NCBI GenBank assembly: GCA_014529385.2
Contig: CM043947.1
Coordinates: forward strand, 102,608,811-102,672,810
DNA length: 64,000 bases
Source of the DNA: Adiantum capillus-veneris
Taxonomy: Eukaryota; Streptophyta; Polypodiopsida; Polypodiales; Pteridaceae
Reading direction: 5' to 3'
The notes below the pieces were generated by a model. That model searched no databases. It saw only the letters and a list, made by a program, of their open reading frames with translations, and was not told where the DNA came from. Below are positions 21,642 through 35,040 of the stretch, piece by piece. Positions within the stretch are counted from its first letter, which is position 1. Each line of letters begins with the position of its first letter. A program made the position numbers and the translations under genes.

Positions 21642-22139
21642 CCCTAGGGGTGCTCCTAATCATAATTCCTGATTGGTTTAGCAAGTGGTCATTCCTTTGC
21701 TCTGACCCTTTCTTCGCATTCTCATTCTCAATGTAGTGCTTCAGTCCTGGTCAGATTTGGCATTCTTGTTTTACTCTCATCTTTGTAATGAAAATGGAGT
21801 GGTGTCTTTGGTGGTGCTTCTAACCCTGACATGGGGGTGGATGCATGAATAGGTGGCCCGGTTTTAACCGGTTGAAAGTTTCTTTTGGAGGCTTAAAATT
21901 TAGGGGGTATGAAACTGGTGTTATGGGAAAGAATTGTTTGAATTAAATATTCGTGTGGAGGATACAAAATCTTAAAAATCATGTGGAGGATTCAAAAACA
22001 CGTGTGGAGCCCACGTCAGAGCGAATGTTCAGTCGAATGTTTTCATGACTGTGACTTCTCTGTATCTTTGTGCCTTTCTCCTTCTGCCCCTTTCTCAGCT
22101 CGCTCTACAGCCCTCTGTGCACGTTGCTTATCCTTCGCT
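21642..22139. other. Upstream region of the RING-like gene, no gene seen
   Basis: Contains a G-rich tract with TGGATGCATGAATAGGTGG (21,839), an inverted pair CCGGTTTTAACCGG and short repeats GTGTGGAGGAT/CGTGTGGAGCC (21,953-22,012). It probably holds the promoter of the following gene, but no clear TATA box is seen. Confidence 0.35.
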
Positions 22140-24700
22140 ATGGATAGCAACCTAAGAAAGAGCCCAAGGAATGCAGCTCGACAGGTCTCCCCCACAAAGA
22201 CCCAACATTCTCCCACGAAGGTATGTCACCTCTCTCTGTCTCTCTCTGTGTTGTGTACAACGGACCTGTGTGTAGTAGAGTACTGAGGTGTGGATACATT
22301 GAGTAATGAGTATGGATTTATTCCTTTCAGAGACAGAAGTTATAGCCTCCTCCCAAAATCAGCCGCTTTGTTCACCCCAAGGATGTGGAGGTGCCATTAA
22401 AGGCATTCTGCACGACAAAGGAGGATTTTCACAGGGAATATGGGTTAAGTCTTGAGGGGAAAGATGTTAGGAAGTTGACAGATGCAGATGTGCCCATATC
22501 CGACTGGATGAAAGTTTTCACGTGTCTTCCAGTGAAGGAGAAAAAAGTGCCGATAAAAACAGCAAGGCCGGATCACTACAAGGCACTCTACCAGCTCTAC
22601 AAGCAGGTGTACCAATCCAAACCACCAAACTATCTACTGGGAGTCAAGTTTGCACGCGGATATGTTTATTTCGTATGCACAGGTCCAGTAAAGTGGGCTG
22701 AGTTTGCATCTGAGGTGGTGAAGAATGTGACGAATGAAGGTCATTTAGATAGGAAAAGAGAACAATGGAAGTTAGAGACTTCCCAAGTATCCACAGGTAC
22801 CCCAAGTGGTTCTGCCATCTTCTTAGTAAATACCCCATCCGGAAGTACACCAGTCGGAAGTGGACTTTTTGCGACCACTCAGTCTGCCTTTAGTGTTGAA
22901 GTATCCACTTCCTTGCAAGAACTTCTTGTTGAGGTTAGAAAATCTCATGACAATGTATTAGCCGAGTGTCAGAAGGCTAAGGATTCAGTGGTCAAATTTG
23001 TTGCTGATGTGCACGATTGCGAGGGTGCCCTTGACACCATCTGAATGCACTTCCCTGATGATGCCAATGTACCAACAGGCTTGCTTGACAGGCTCCAAGA
23101 AAAATTTGACCAAGCAAAAGCCACCCTACAACAGGCACAGGTATGCTTTTTAACTCCATCTGATTGTAGTATAATACATGCAAAGTACCATACGGTATGA
23201 TTTTTCATACCGGTAGGATTATATCATATTCGGTAAGGGTAGATGACAATACCGGTAGGATGTTATCATACCGGTAGGATTATACCCTACCGGTATGATT
23301 ACATCCTACCAGTATAATTATATCCTACCGGTAGGATGTTATCTTACCGGTAAGATTTAGGAGATAATCCTACCAGTATGATAACATCCTACTGGTATGG
23401 TTACATCCGACCGGTATGGTTAGATCCAACCGGTATGATAAAATCCAACCGGTTTGATGTTATGCTTCCGATATACTGTTATCCTACCGGTATGATGTTA
23501 CCAGATGTTATCCTACCGGTATGATGTTATACTATCCAATATAATAACATTATACCGGTGGGATAACATCATACCAGCAGGATGTAATCATACTGGTATG
23601 ATAACATCATTATACCGATTTTCAAGCATTCATACCGATTTTATACCTGTTTGACATTGTCTGATAACAGAGCTCTCTTGCCTACAGGAAGAATTATCCA
23701 AATGCTTGGACCGTGAGGAAACCTTTGGTCTCTAGGTCACGTTTGTGACAGGCATGATTAGTCAACCAATGCTACCTGAAACCATAGTCTTGCCTACACG
23801 AGTAATAGCTCCTGGACATAGTGTTGTTCTCATTGATGTGTGCAATGCTTGTGGTGTAAGAATTCATGATCACAATCACTCAAGCCATGTTGTTTTATTG
23901 CCTTGTTCACATGCATACCATGCATTCTGCTATGCTCACTTGGCTGAGAAAGGAAAGTGCATGCTTAAGGATTGCCTCGGAGTTATTTCTGTAGAAGACC
24001 AATCCCTTCTAAAGAAGAAGCCAGTTGAACCATGCCCAAAAACAGGTGAGAAAATTGTTTTAATGGGTAATCAGGTGGTTGATTTTTGTCTTCTCTGATG
24101 TTTTTTCAGAGTCAAGCTGCTTCAGAACTACTGCCAGTAAAGACACAGGGAACGATGCAGTGACGCCTGCATACAAGACACCTGTGGAGATATTGCTTGA
24201 TGAAAATGTCCCTGGTAATGCTGAGAAACCTGTTTCGGAAACAACAGAAGAAGAACAAAACTTTGAGGTAAAGGAGCAGAGTACGACTGGTGCTAAAGAG
24301 AAAACCCAGAATGAGGAAGACGATGTGTTGCTAGACAGCGTGCGGGTGACAAGATCAAAGACCCCAAGAAAACGAGGCCAACATGGAAAGAGTAAGTTTT
24401 TTCATTGATTATGGCTCTAATAAGTGATCTCTTGCTGCACAGCTTTCTAAAGCTGATGGTCATGTAGATGTCAGGCTGGAGGGAAGTCCCGAGGAGACCC
24501 TTGCTCAGCATATAAGAAAGGCAAAAAGAAAAAAAATCGAGAAGACTGGAGATGAGAATCTTGAAATGAAGCAAAAAATCAAGGAAGAGGAAGAGACCCA
24601 GGGGCAGCCAGAAGAGGAGATGGACATAGAAGACACTAAGGAGATGCAGAATACCGGCCCAAGTTCTGACCCTAAACCCAGAGCCTGCAAAAGATTATAG
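22140..24700 (+). pseudogene. Intron-split gene with unknown N-terminal domain and RING-like zinc domain
   Basis: I read five exons: 22140-22220 (MDSNLRKSPRNAARQ start), 22331-23140, 23688-24045, 24110-24391 and 24453-24700, each bounded by GT/AG and joined in phase. Exon 2 encodes an unrecognised domain (for example YLLGVKFARGYVYFVCTGPV) and then a helical region. Exon 3 holds CNACG, then LLPCSHAYHAFC, then CMLKDC. This is a C..C...C.H..H..C...C....C zinc pattern close to RING-H2, but with four residues between the last two Cys instead of two. Exons 4-5 are acidic and basic low-complexity sequence (SKTPRKRG, KAKRKK) that may act in nuclear localisation. In-frame stops occur at 22343 (TAG), 23042 (TGA) and 23733 (TAG). 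Each could arise by C-to-T from Gln or Arg codons. The role is unknown; protein binding or ubiquitin-ligase activity is only a guess. Confidence 0.6.
23141..23687 (+). repeat. ACCGGTATGAT-type short tandem array in an intron
   Basis: Intron 2 of the RING-like gene is filled with about a dozen ACCGGT cores in contexts such as ATCCTACCGGTATGATGTT. The motif appears in both orientations because ACCGGT is palindromic. Spacing is roughly 15-35 bp and irregular. The splice donor GTATGC (23141) and acceptor CTACAG (ends 23687) remain intact. Confidence 0.8.
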
Positions 24701-24888
24701 TTTTCCCCCCCATGTTTCTTTTTATGTAACCACTTCTGAAATTAATATAACTTTCTTTCCCATTCGACGTCTCTTTCATCTTGTGACTAATTTTTGAACA
24801 TTGTGTGTTTTTATTGTATGATTTCAATCTATAGATATGTCCTAATTGCATATTTAAATTTGAGTCTTGTGTAATTTTACATCTGCAG

Positions 24889-25748
24889 ATATGTTTTCAG
24901 TTGAAGAATGGCGCCTTGCAGATAGGTTCAGGGTTGACAAGGAGAATGGCAGGGCTGACATTCGTGCAATATGGAATTGCGTGTTGTCTCCTGCAGTGCT
25001 CGTGTTTCCTCTATGGCATAGACTAATTAAAAGAATCCCACTGATATGGCCAAGGCCACCACCTCCGTTGAGCGTCCAACGTAGGGTTCTCATTTTGGAC
25101 CTTAATGGATTATTGCTCAAGAAATTTGATGGAAAATATGGTGAAGAATTGCCCCACTGGCCAGAAATGCGGTATGTTGTTGAAGGGGATACACAGTTTT
25201 GGGTAAGGCCCGATGCAGAAGTGTTTCTGAATTTTTGTTTCAGATGGTTCGAAGTGTGGATATGGAGCTGCTGCGAGTTTGAGAAGCTCAAACGCACGCT
25301 AGCGACAGTGTTCCCTAACCACCACAAAAGATTCAATAGAGTGGTAAGTCAGGCGCAGTGCACAAGGGCCCCTTTTAAATTGGGCGCGACAGATAAACCG
25401 ATGTTCCACAAGAATCTCGAAAATTTTCCTGACCTACCACCTGACACACTTATCTTTGATGATTCTGGATATAAGCTAATGTTTAATCCATTGGGGTCAT
25501 TTCTTGTTTTTCCCAAGCTAGAAAAGCAGTCTAAAGAAGTGCGTGCCTATTTTCTGTCAACCATTGTCATAAACTGGCTGGCACACTGGTTGTACTCTAA
25601 GGACATAATTGATTATACAAAGAGGACTGTAATTTGTGCAGACGGACACCCTGACGACACCTATGTGCGTCGTTTTTATTGGAAATGGCGGACTGACTTT
25701 TTCAAGAAGAAAGGAACAGATTTTTTATATAAAAAGAAAGCTTCATAA
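24889..25748 (+). CDS. FCP1/NIF-like HAD-fold protein lacking the second catalytic Asp
   Basis: The open frame runs to TAA at 25748. A splice acceptor (CATCTGCAG) lies just before 24889, with the first ATG at 24891 (MFSVEEWRLADRF), so an upstream exon is possible. The domain is the FCP1 homology (NLI-interacting-factor) type of HAD phosphatase. Motif I is VLILDLNGLLL (Asp at 25098), followed by a VRPDAEVFLNFCFRWFEVWI block, motif II as WSC, then QCTRAPFK, and motif IV LIFDDSGYK (25,450-25,470). In active FCP1-type enzymes motif I is DxDx(T/V). Here the second Asp is Asn (DLNGL), as in several plant NIF-like proteins, so phosphatase activity is doubtful and a binding role is possible. No internal stop in about 290 codons. 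A C-terminal extension ends in KKKAS. It may form one transcript with the upstream RING-like gene. Confidence 0.75.
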
Positions 25749-26900
<1,152 letters not shown>

Positions 26901-27109
26901 ATAGGCAGATATACACAAAATTATGCATTATGCATTTCTTAAGATGGTTACAGCTCAAAAGGCATACTATTGTAGATAGACTCACTGACATCAAGTGATA
27001 TTGTATATAGTTTTGAGTTGCTTGGATGGGGTATCATGGGGATTTTGATTGCCCGAACAAGATGTGAATATATGAACACCTCTGGCTTTTTGTCCAAAAG
27101 CTCGTAGGT

Positions 27110-30100
27110 CTACTCATTTATCATACGATAGTAAAACCCTTTGATAGCATAGGATCCTCGCCCAATGATATTTCCCCAGTCATCTTCAGCGTCTGAATGA
27201 AACTCTTGAATAGCTGTAGTGCATTTCACTATATAGAAATCCACTTTTTCTTCATTGTCATTTGGTGCGGGAACAGCAAAATTATCACCAACAATAAGAG
27301 CTTGTCTGAGGGTGTCATAGTGTCCTTCATATCTGCATCCTCATTTATTTCGTCATCATCGTCTTCCCCTTCTTCTGTAGGCTCCAAAATAAGGTATGTC
27401 CAGAAAGGAACGTGTGACTTGCTCACACATCTCCTCCACTTTTCTTGTTTACATGCACTACAGAAACAAGATAGTGAACGTGTTCTCAAAGCAGTTGTAT
27501 CATGCTCTAAATATGCAGAAACAGAGTGCATTGAGCGGGTATTTTTTACAGCCTTCACATCCTAATTTTTTCCCCTTTCGACATCTCCCAATTCAATCAC
27601 CCAAAAAATCATGCTTACATAACAGGCCTGAGATGCATAGGTGGCTGTAGCACCATATGACAAGGTCCGTCTCAATAATGCCACAACATCTGTAGCACAG
27701 TCTATCTTTGGGCAGTTTGGCTGCAATTGGTATTGAGTTAAAGACCTTTTTATCACTGCTCCTGCACTGTCGTGTTCTCCCTTACCATGTCCGGATCCAG
27801 TTCCAAGACATTTTCCATCCCGTAAAAACACTGTATCTGCAATTTATTCAATGGATAGAAGAAGATTAATATACTCTTGGCACGATAAAATTACCAAGAA
27901 AAACACGTATTATAATATTATTGATGTTAGACAAGCATTTTATTACAACTTTAATGCCACTATGATAGGTCTCTATATTAAAACCACCTTCAGATAATGT
28001 TTGTTAGAACATGGTATACCTGGCAAGGAAATAGAATGGTCTTCTTGCTTTGAATTGTGAAGCTGCTCCATCAGACCATACCCAATGACGTTTTATATTT
28101 AGACCAAATTGCTTTAGCCATTCTGCATGTTTCAGAAAACAGTGTTGAACAAAATGTGTGCCATGTTGCTTGTCATCTGAAATGAAGAAGTGAATTGTCT
28201 TGTGGATGTCACCTGCATAATATAAAAATCAAAAATTATTGAAGGCTTAATACAAAAGAAATAATAGTGATCTAGGGTTATGTCGTTACCTGCAATTCGG
28301 AAATATGTTATGTGCACAAAAATAGTTAGTTGATTTGAATACTAGTGCATGGACTGAATCTCATTTTGTTCTTTGAAACTATAATTTTCAGCAAAGTCAA
28401 CAATTGACACAACAACATCTTATGGAAAGCTTTGTATACATTCCTTATATTGTTCTGCTTGCCATCTATACACAAAATTATGCATTATATAATTCTTAAG
28501 ATGGTCTTTGAACATGACTGAGAGATCTTGGCATGATATTTCCTTATGCGACAATACTTTCCTTTTCTTCTTCAGACTGTCACGCGCAGTTTCTACTTCT
28601 AGGTCCTCAAAAATCTTCACCACAATTTTTTTAGCAAGTCTAACTTATCCGGGCCACACCTTTTACATTGACCACTCAAGCAGGCAAGGGCATGGAAGGT
28701 GGACGTATCTGATTTAGGACACAGTATAGAGTCCAATAAGGCTGTTACACTCTTGATAGGGTTTTTTGGTGCCTTGTATCCACCATTGTCTTTGCATATG
28801 TTGCATTGAAAATGGAAAGCTTTTCCATGCAGACCGAATACAGAACTTCGCATGTGATTCATGGCATCCTTTAGGAAGGACATTTGAACATGTGAAATGC
28901 AGCAACAAGTATATCGGTCTCTCAATTTCTGCACAAAATATGGCTTCATGTACTCAAATGCCCGCTGCCTTATTACAGGTTCAGGGTATTGTTCTTTGAA
29001 GTTGAGAAAGAGCTCCACCTACAATGAAAGACATATACGGTTAAAGAACATTGAAGAAAACTGCAGGTTTTGAGGAAAACTGTTACATTACTATAAACCA
29101 GTATTTTTATTTCAAGCCACTATGTTTTTTCACTTAATTGGTTAGGTTTTCCAGTATATATGAACACATGTCCTTGGTACGTACCAGTGGTATATAAGTG
29201 TCAACCAGTGCAAATGTTCTTACTGCTGATGTAAACCAGTCTTTTCATTTATAACCGGTATGTTATTTACCTAACCAGTACAAGTGAGCACTTAACCACG
29301 ATGTATACCAGTGATAAATAAGTGTTAAAAAGAATAAACACATGCCCTTGGTACGTACCAGTGGTATATAAGTGTCAACCAGTTCAAATGTTCTTACTGC
29401 TGATGTAAACCAGTTTTTTCATTTGAAACCGGTATGTTATTTACCTAACCAATACATGTGAGCACTTACCCATGATGTGTACCAGTGAAAAATAAGGGTT
29501 AAAAAAATGAACACATGTCCTTGGTACGTACCAGTGGTATATAAGTGTCAACCAGTTCAAATGTTCTGACTGCTGATGTAAACCAGTCTTTTCATTTAAA
29601 ACCCGTATGTTATTTACCTAACCAGTACATGTGAGGACTTAACCACGATGTATACCAGTGAGAAATAAGTGTTAAAGAAAATGAACACATGTCATTGGTA
29701 CGTACCAGTGGTATATAAGTGTCAACCAGTGCAAATGTTCTTACTGCTGATGTAACACAGTCTTTTCATTTAAAACCGGTATGTTATTTACCTAACCAGT
29801 ACATGTGAGCACTTACCCATGATGTGTACCAGTGAAAAATAAGGGTTAAAAAAATGAACACATGTCCTTGGTACGTTCCAGTGGTATATAAGTGTCAACC
29901 AGTGCAAATGTTCTTACTGCTGATGTAAACCAGTCTTTTCATTTAAAACCGGTATGTTATTTACCTAACCAGTACAAGTGAGCACTTAACCACGATGTAT
30001 ACCAGTGATAAATTAGTGTTAAAAGAAATTAACACATGTCCTTGGTACATACCAGTGGTATATAAGTGTCAACTTGTTCAAATATTCTTACTACTGATGT

Positions 30101-31574
30101 AAACCAGTCTTTTCATTTAAAACCGCTATGTTATTTACTAACCAGTACATGTAAGCACTTAACCACGATGTATACCAGTGAGAAAAATGTGTTAAAAAAA
30201 ATTAACACATGTCGTTGGTACGTTCCAGTGGTATATAAGTGTCAACTAGTTCAAATGTTCTGATTGCTAATGTAAACCAGTCTTTTCATTTAAAACCGGT
30301 ATGTTATTTACCCAACCAGTACATGTGAGGACTTAATCACGATGTATACCAGTGAGAAATAAGTGTACAAAAAAATTTACTGGATATGTAAACCACTATT
30401 TTCCTTTCAAACAGATATGTTTTTTACCTATCTGACATGACAAACAGTACATGTGAACACTTGACGAGTACATGTGAACACTTAACCACTATGTATACCA
30501 TTGAGAAATAGGTGTTAAAAGATTTTTACTGGTTATGTAAACCAGTTTTTTACCTAACCAGTTTATACATATCATACGTGTGTGAAAGTATGCGTCTGCA
30601 AACGTATGTTTCAACAAACATACGCGTATGATAAAAACTATGTTTCCATTTATATTCTCCTTCACATCCAATATTTATCTACTCTTAGTCTAGGACCAAA
30701 TACAGATTCCCCTTATTTCCATTTATAACTTCCTTGATATCCGATTTCATATCTACTCTTATCAACCCATTTATAGAAAATATAGGTCATGAATGCAAAT
30801 ATTAGAAAACAAAAATGGATATAGTGAAGCAAGTTATTACCTAAGATTGTTCAAGAAGATGCACAGGATGTTTGACATATGAATTTCTTCTAATACGCTT
30901 TCTGCACACATCCTTCTTATTGGGTGAAACACGAGTGTTAGACATCCAAAAAGAGAAGATCAACTCTTTCTCATCAGGTGTTATGAAGCCACGATCCATG
31001 GGCTGTTGAGCACACAAAGAGATTGGCAAATTGCCATCACCTGTTGCCCTCAACCGATTCTTTGCAGCTATGAAGTTCCTCTTGTGAAAATTTAGCAACT
31101 TAGATGCAGCTGAAACATTCACTTTTGAGGTAGATGTACACTCAACATTCATAAGAATTGTGGTGATGAACCTTTCAAGAAAGAGCTCCTGTCCGCTCTT
31201 GGGTAATTTGATTGCATCTATTGTGTTGCGTATGGCTTCAACGAAGGTTGTTTGTGCCCTGGGCATTTCAAGGTCTCCAAGAGAAGGATGATTGACAAAC
31301 TTGCACAAAATATCTGAGCGTGATGCAACATCGAGGGCCTTTGTACGCCGTTGAAGAGCATAACAAGGTGATTGCAAAGTCTTTGACGCTTTGCATCATC
31401 AGCACCATTTTGATTATTATCTTCCTCACATGCTACCTGCTCAAGCTTGTTCTTAGCACGCTGCTCCCTCTTTCTCCTAGCATGATATTCCTTGACCGCA
31501 TCAACAACATACCTAGCACACAGTTCACAGTGAGGCTGAGAGCAGTCACATACAGTGTGAGATTCTTGCTCCAT
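27110..31574 (-). pseudogene. Transposase-like protein (DFAENY / WSDGAASQF / GHGKGEHD family), broken
   Basis: Minus-strand exons with GT/AG borders: 31574-30841, 29018-28290, 28212-28020 and 27836-27110. The N-terminus is Cys-rich (CDCSQPHCELC), then basic. Exon 2 carries a helical region, CNICKDNGGY, CPKSDTS and VDFAENYSFKEQNEIQSMH. Exon 3 has HFFISDDKQH, FVQHCFLKHAEW and HWVWSDGAASQFKA. Exon 4 has GHGKGEHDSAGAVIKRSL, a Cys cluster (SCFCSACKQEKWRRC) and an acidic tail. This order matches a protein family abundant in plant and animal genomes that looks like a DDE transposase; the Asp residues in DFAENY and WSDG and the E/D of GEHD are candidate catalytic positions (inference). Breaks: a frameshift near 31,380, TAG at 30841-30843, a frameshift in an A-run near 28,628, stops near 28,418 and 28,345 (TAG where HW is expected) and one near 27,560. 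A relic as sequenced. Confidence 0.65.
29110..30560. repeat. ~174-bp tandem repeat array, about 8 units, in an intron
   Basis: The landmark GATGTAAACCAGTC recurs at 29228, 29402, 29575, 29749, 29922, 30096 and about 30269, a period of 173-174 bp. Each unit contains AAAACCGGTATGTTATTTACC, CCAGTACATGTGAGCACTT, TACCAGTG and GTACGTACCAGTGGTATATAAGTGTC. Identity between units is high and decays at the right end (30,370-30,560). The array lies in the intron between the first two exons of the transposase-like gene. Confidence 0.9.
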
Positions 31575-31919
31575 GCTAGAGAGGGAGAGATTGAGCGAGG
31601 TGATAGGCCTACAGAGAGCAAGAGCAGTATATGACAGCAATAGATGTGTGATAGGCCTACAAAGTAAAACAGCAATCTGTGCTCCTACACAGAGAGTTAA
31701 AGAGAGATAGGAAAACGAGAGAGCGGGAAGACAAAGAGCTGGCTGACGTGCATAGTTAAGAGCTACAGAGTTGTCTTCTATATTTGAAAAGAGACGTAGA
31801 AATAGTAATGGTGTTGACGAAGGAAATTTGGAATGGCGGCCTCTACACCAAAACAAACTCCATTGCGCCACAAGGGAAATGAGATGAGGGCACCACCTAG
31901 TCTTGGAAGCGTGGACTAG

Positions 31920-31928
31920 GACCGCTAC

Positions 31929-31991
<63 letters not shown>
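31920..31991. repeat. (GA)n microsatellite
   Basis: About 30 GA units directly upstream of the transposase-like gene's 5' end and near the proposed right border of the candidate element. Confidence 0.95.
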
Positions 31992-31993
<2 letters not shown>

Positions 31994-33089
31994 ACTATGA
32001 ATGAAGCATTAACCGTGGTGTGTGTACAAGGAATGGATGACTTCAAACACTCCCAACAAAAATAGCATATAGATTACCAAACAGTCACTCAAGGATTAGC
32101 CAAGATCACATCAAGCACTCTCACACGCATATAAAACATTTCTCTTAATTAACATAAGTAAGAGGAGGAGAGGTTACTAGCATGAAACAATTTGCACTCT
32201 AGGATGTGCAAGAATAGAGTGAATGAATGAGCTTATGGGCTCATGGTGAGTGATACAAAGGCTCAATGGGTTGAGGGAGGCTTGAAATTACAAAGGGGAA
32301 GGCCTCTTTATATAGGAAAGAGAGTGATTAGGAGTGAGGTTAAGATACAAGTGTAATTTGTACAAATGAAGCTTGATTAGGGACATTCAACCAATGAAGA
32401 AGCTCCTTCCAAGTGATTTGTTGACCAATTAGCTCCATCATCACTTGTGTTGTCTTCACTCCTTCCTCCATAGCTTGAGTCCAAGAGCTTCCTTATTTTA
32501 AAATGTAAAGAATCTACATAAAATCAATACATATCTAGTAATAATAGAAAGGGGTTGAGTGAGAACTTATGAATTACAACAAGATTAAGCATGACTTGAG
32601 AGGTGATTAGAAGAGGAACTTTGATGGGTTTTTGAGCTTGAGAGAGAGGAGGAAGGAGAGGAGGGTGAGAAGACTAATAGTTGATTTTAAAGAAGGTCTC
32701 AATGTGGAAAAGGAAGGGTGTGTGTGTGTAAAGGTAGGGGGGGTGGTCTCCACCACAGTTGAAAAAACTGGCGTCCACCATTTTGGCCATATCTCCTAGA
32801 CCGTAGATGCAAAAATTATAAAAAAAATATGGCCAGAATCTTCAGCTCGTCAGTTACAACTTTGATGAAGACAACTTTTCTTGGATCGGAGTGGAAGTAT
32901 TGTTTAAAAATTCAACAAAATCATGTGCCTGGTTTCTTCCTTTACCAAGTCTTCCACTTGGGTCCCATTTGTTTGAATCATCATATGGCTCCAAAGCCAT
33001 GATGATATGAGACACTCATGACCCTTGAATCATGGGTGCATGGCTCCACAACCACATCATATCTTTTCTTTTTACATATTTTCCCTTCC
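31992..33089. other. No gene seen, possible old LTR
   Basis: No supported frame. On the minus strand CCTATATAAAGAGG near 32,305-32,325 looks like a TATA box, so part of this may be an LTR of another element. No partner copy was found in the window. Confidence 0.3.
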
Positions 33090-33672
33090 CTTTACCAGCA
33101 TCACTGATGTGGCAAATTGAAGCCTTTTCACACCATTTTTGGTCATTTTTTGACCTTTTTTGACCCAGTTTTGACCCCTGATAGGCAATTTTTGCGGGAA
33201 AAATCCCAAACGAACTCCAAAATTCACCAACTTTTGTATGCTTGATCCTTGATACCCAAATCACTTTTCCACATCCCCACATTCTATTTTTGACCACTTC
33301 TAGGGTAGTGCACGCATCATCGTAGATCAGGCACCGTAAATAGACAGTTACTGCATGTCCCAAACTTCTCGAGCGGAATGAGAGTACCCATACTTGTTGC
33401 TTGCATTATTTACATTCTAGAAAGCTCAAACAGATTCTCTAGAGCCAAAATAAGCCACCTAGAACCATATGCAAGGCCCCGATACCCTATCCGGGCGTGA
33501 ACATGTGTCCGACTGCTAGCATGCGAACTTGCCTATTCAGAATGTGTACACGTTGCATCTTTTTCAAGCTTGAAACCACTTTGCAAATCTACCAAATGCA
33601 TATATTTATATATTTTTGTACATATGACCATGCATAAAATGCTACTTTGTACATGCCAAAAGAGGTCTATCA
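33090..33672 (-). repeat. 3' LTR of the minus-strand gypsy, U3 part only
   Basis: About 580 bp aligning to 40,503-41,095 (landmarks GGGAAAAATCCC, ATAGACAGTTACTGCATGTCCC, CCCTATCCGGGC). Homology stops at AGCATCAC on its left, where the other copy continues for another 0.6 kb. This LTR is therefore truncated or was joined to other sequence at about 33,090. Confidence 0.85.
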
Positions 33673-33779
33673 TCATTGCTCACCCTCTAGGTAGAGCATT
33701 TATGCTCAACCAAGAGACTATTTGCATCTGGAACCACATCCCTCACAAAATATTTCTTCTATCTATAACCATCTATTCT

Positions 33780-34240
33780 TTAGCACAAACATCCACCAGA
33801 CAATTTTTCCAACTCATATGCGCCATTAGAAAATACATGCTTCACTCTGTAGGGACCCAACCATTTGTCCCTCAACTTCTTTTGAAAAGTAAAATCCAAG
33901 CGAGAATCATACTTTATCACTAGATCTCTCTCTTTGATATCTTTCTCTAGCAGCCTCTTATTCATTTTCTCCATCCGTGCCTTTGCTTGTTGAAGATAAT
34001 AATCACTGGCTTTCTCTCTATTCATTCGCAACAACTCTAGAGAAAGAATTCTTTCTTGCAGCTTGTCATTATGCTCACCTTGCATTCTGCACAACAACTT
34101 AAGACATCCAGATGCACTTATATGGGCATAAGAGCTTCCTTTCCATAAACAAGCTCATATGGTGTAAACTATGTTGACGCTCTATACGCAGTTTGTTGGT
34201 GGTCATAGCACAACGCGCAAACCATCGACATAATGTCAAT
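33780..34240 (-). pseudogene. Gypsy integrase C-terminal part
   Basis: The piece 34,230-34,100 encodes FTPYELVYGKEALMP with a stop just before it, the hallmark after the integrase core. The piece 34097-33780 contains VIKYDSRLDFTFQKKLRDKW and LGPYRVKHVFSNGAYELEKL, the GPY/F-type C-terminal DNA-binding module. It ends against the 3' LTR. The core domain lies beyond the insertion at 34,250-35,040. Confidence 0.75.
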
Positions 34241-34249
34241 CCGGTGGAT

Positions 34250-35040
34250 CGGAACCCGGCTAGTGCGTGGAGGCATGGATGCACCTAATGTGATGGAATG
34301 AGGACTCTAGGAAGAGGGGAAAAACAAGAGAGGAGAAGGGAAATCCGATGAAGCAAGATCTATGCACACACACTCTCAATCTACACTCTAACTCTCTAAT
34401 CATGCAGACAATGGTGTATCCCTTTGCTCTAATCTCAAGCACACACACTCTAATCACACATTAAGCATACACAAAGAAGCCTAATGAGAGAAATGTATGC
34501 AGCCCACGTACACACACACTCTAATCTAGAACACATGTGAAGCAAGAATGCACAAACAAGAGGGAAAAATTGAAAGAGAAGAGAAGATTAACACTAATCA
34601 TACACCATTAACACACATAAGCTTGAAAGGCAAGAGAAAGTAGAGAGAACTTAGCTTCCATTAATCCCAATGACTACTACATATGATATGGAAGATCCAA
34701 GCTCCATAGCCACTCCTCTTCTTCTTCTCCACACTCCCTCACACTCTCTTCCCTAAGAATGCCCTTTCACATCTTGTGAATTGACTTATATACAAGGGCT
34801 TTTAAAAATGGGCGACCGGCCAAAAAATGTATAACATGCTGCAGGTATCTAGGCTTATCTACTCATCAATATACAACTTGGAACCACAGTTACAAGGGCT
34901 TTTAAACGCCAAAAAATTATAACATGCTGCAGGTATTTAGGCTCATCTAATCATCAACATACAACTTGGAACCCATTGTGGAGCCCGTAAATACAAAAAA
35001 TATATGCATACACATATGTGTACACACCAATGGAATCATA
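34250..35040. mobile_element. ~0.8-kb insertion splitting the gypsy integrase
   Basis: Integrase coding breaks at about 35,060 (LWSYRT) and resumes at about 34,220 (TAYRAST). The inserted sequence has no ORF with motifs. On the minus strand it has a TATA-like TGTATATAAG near 34,785, so it may be a solo LTR or a small non-autonomous element. It contains a direct duplication of about 80-100 bp (34,796-34,890 and 34,895-34,972, sharing TATAACATGCTGCAGGTAT and CATACAACTTGGAACC). Its exact ends are unclear, because the integrase edges overlap and diverge. Confidence 0.5.

Noticed and set aside
29110-30560. CRISPR-like array
   Set aside because: Units of 174 bp are continuous tandem repeats without unique spacers, in a plant genome and inside an intron.
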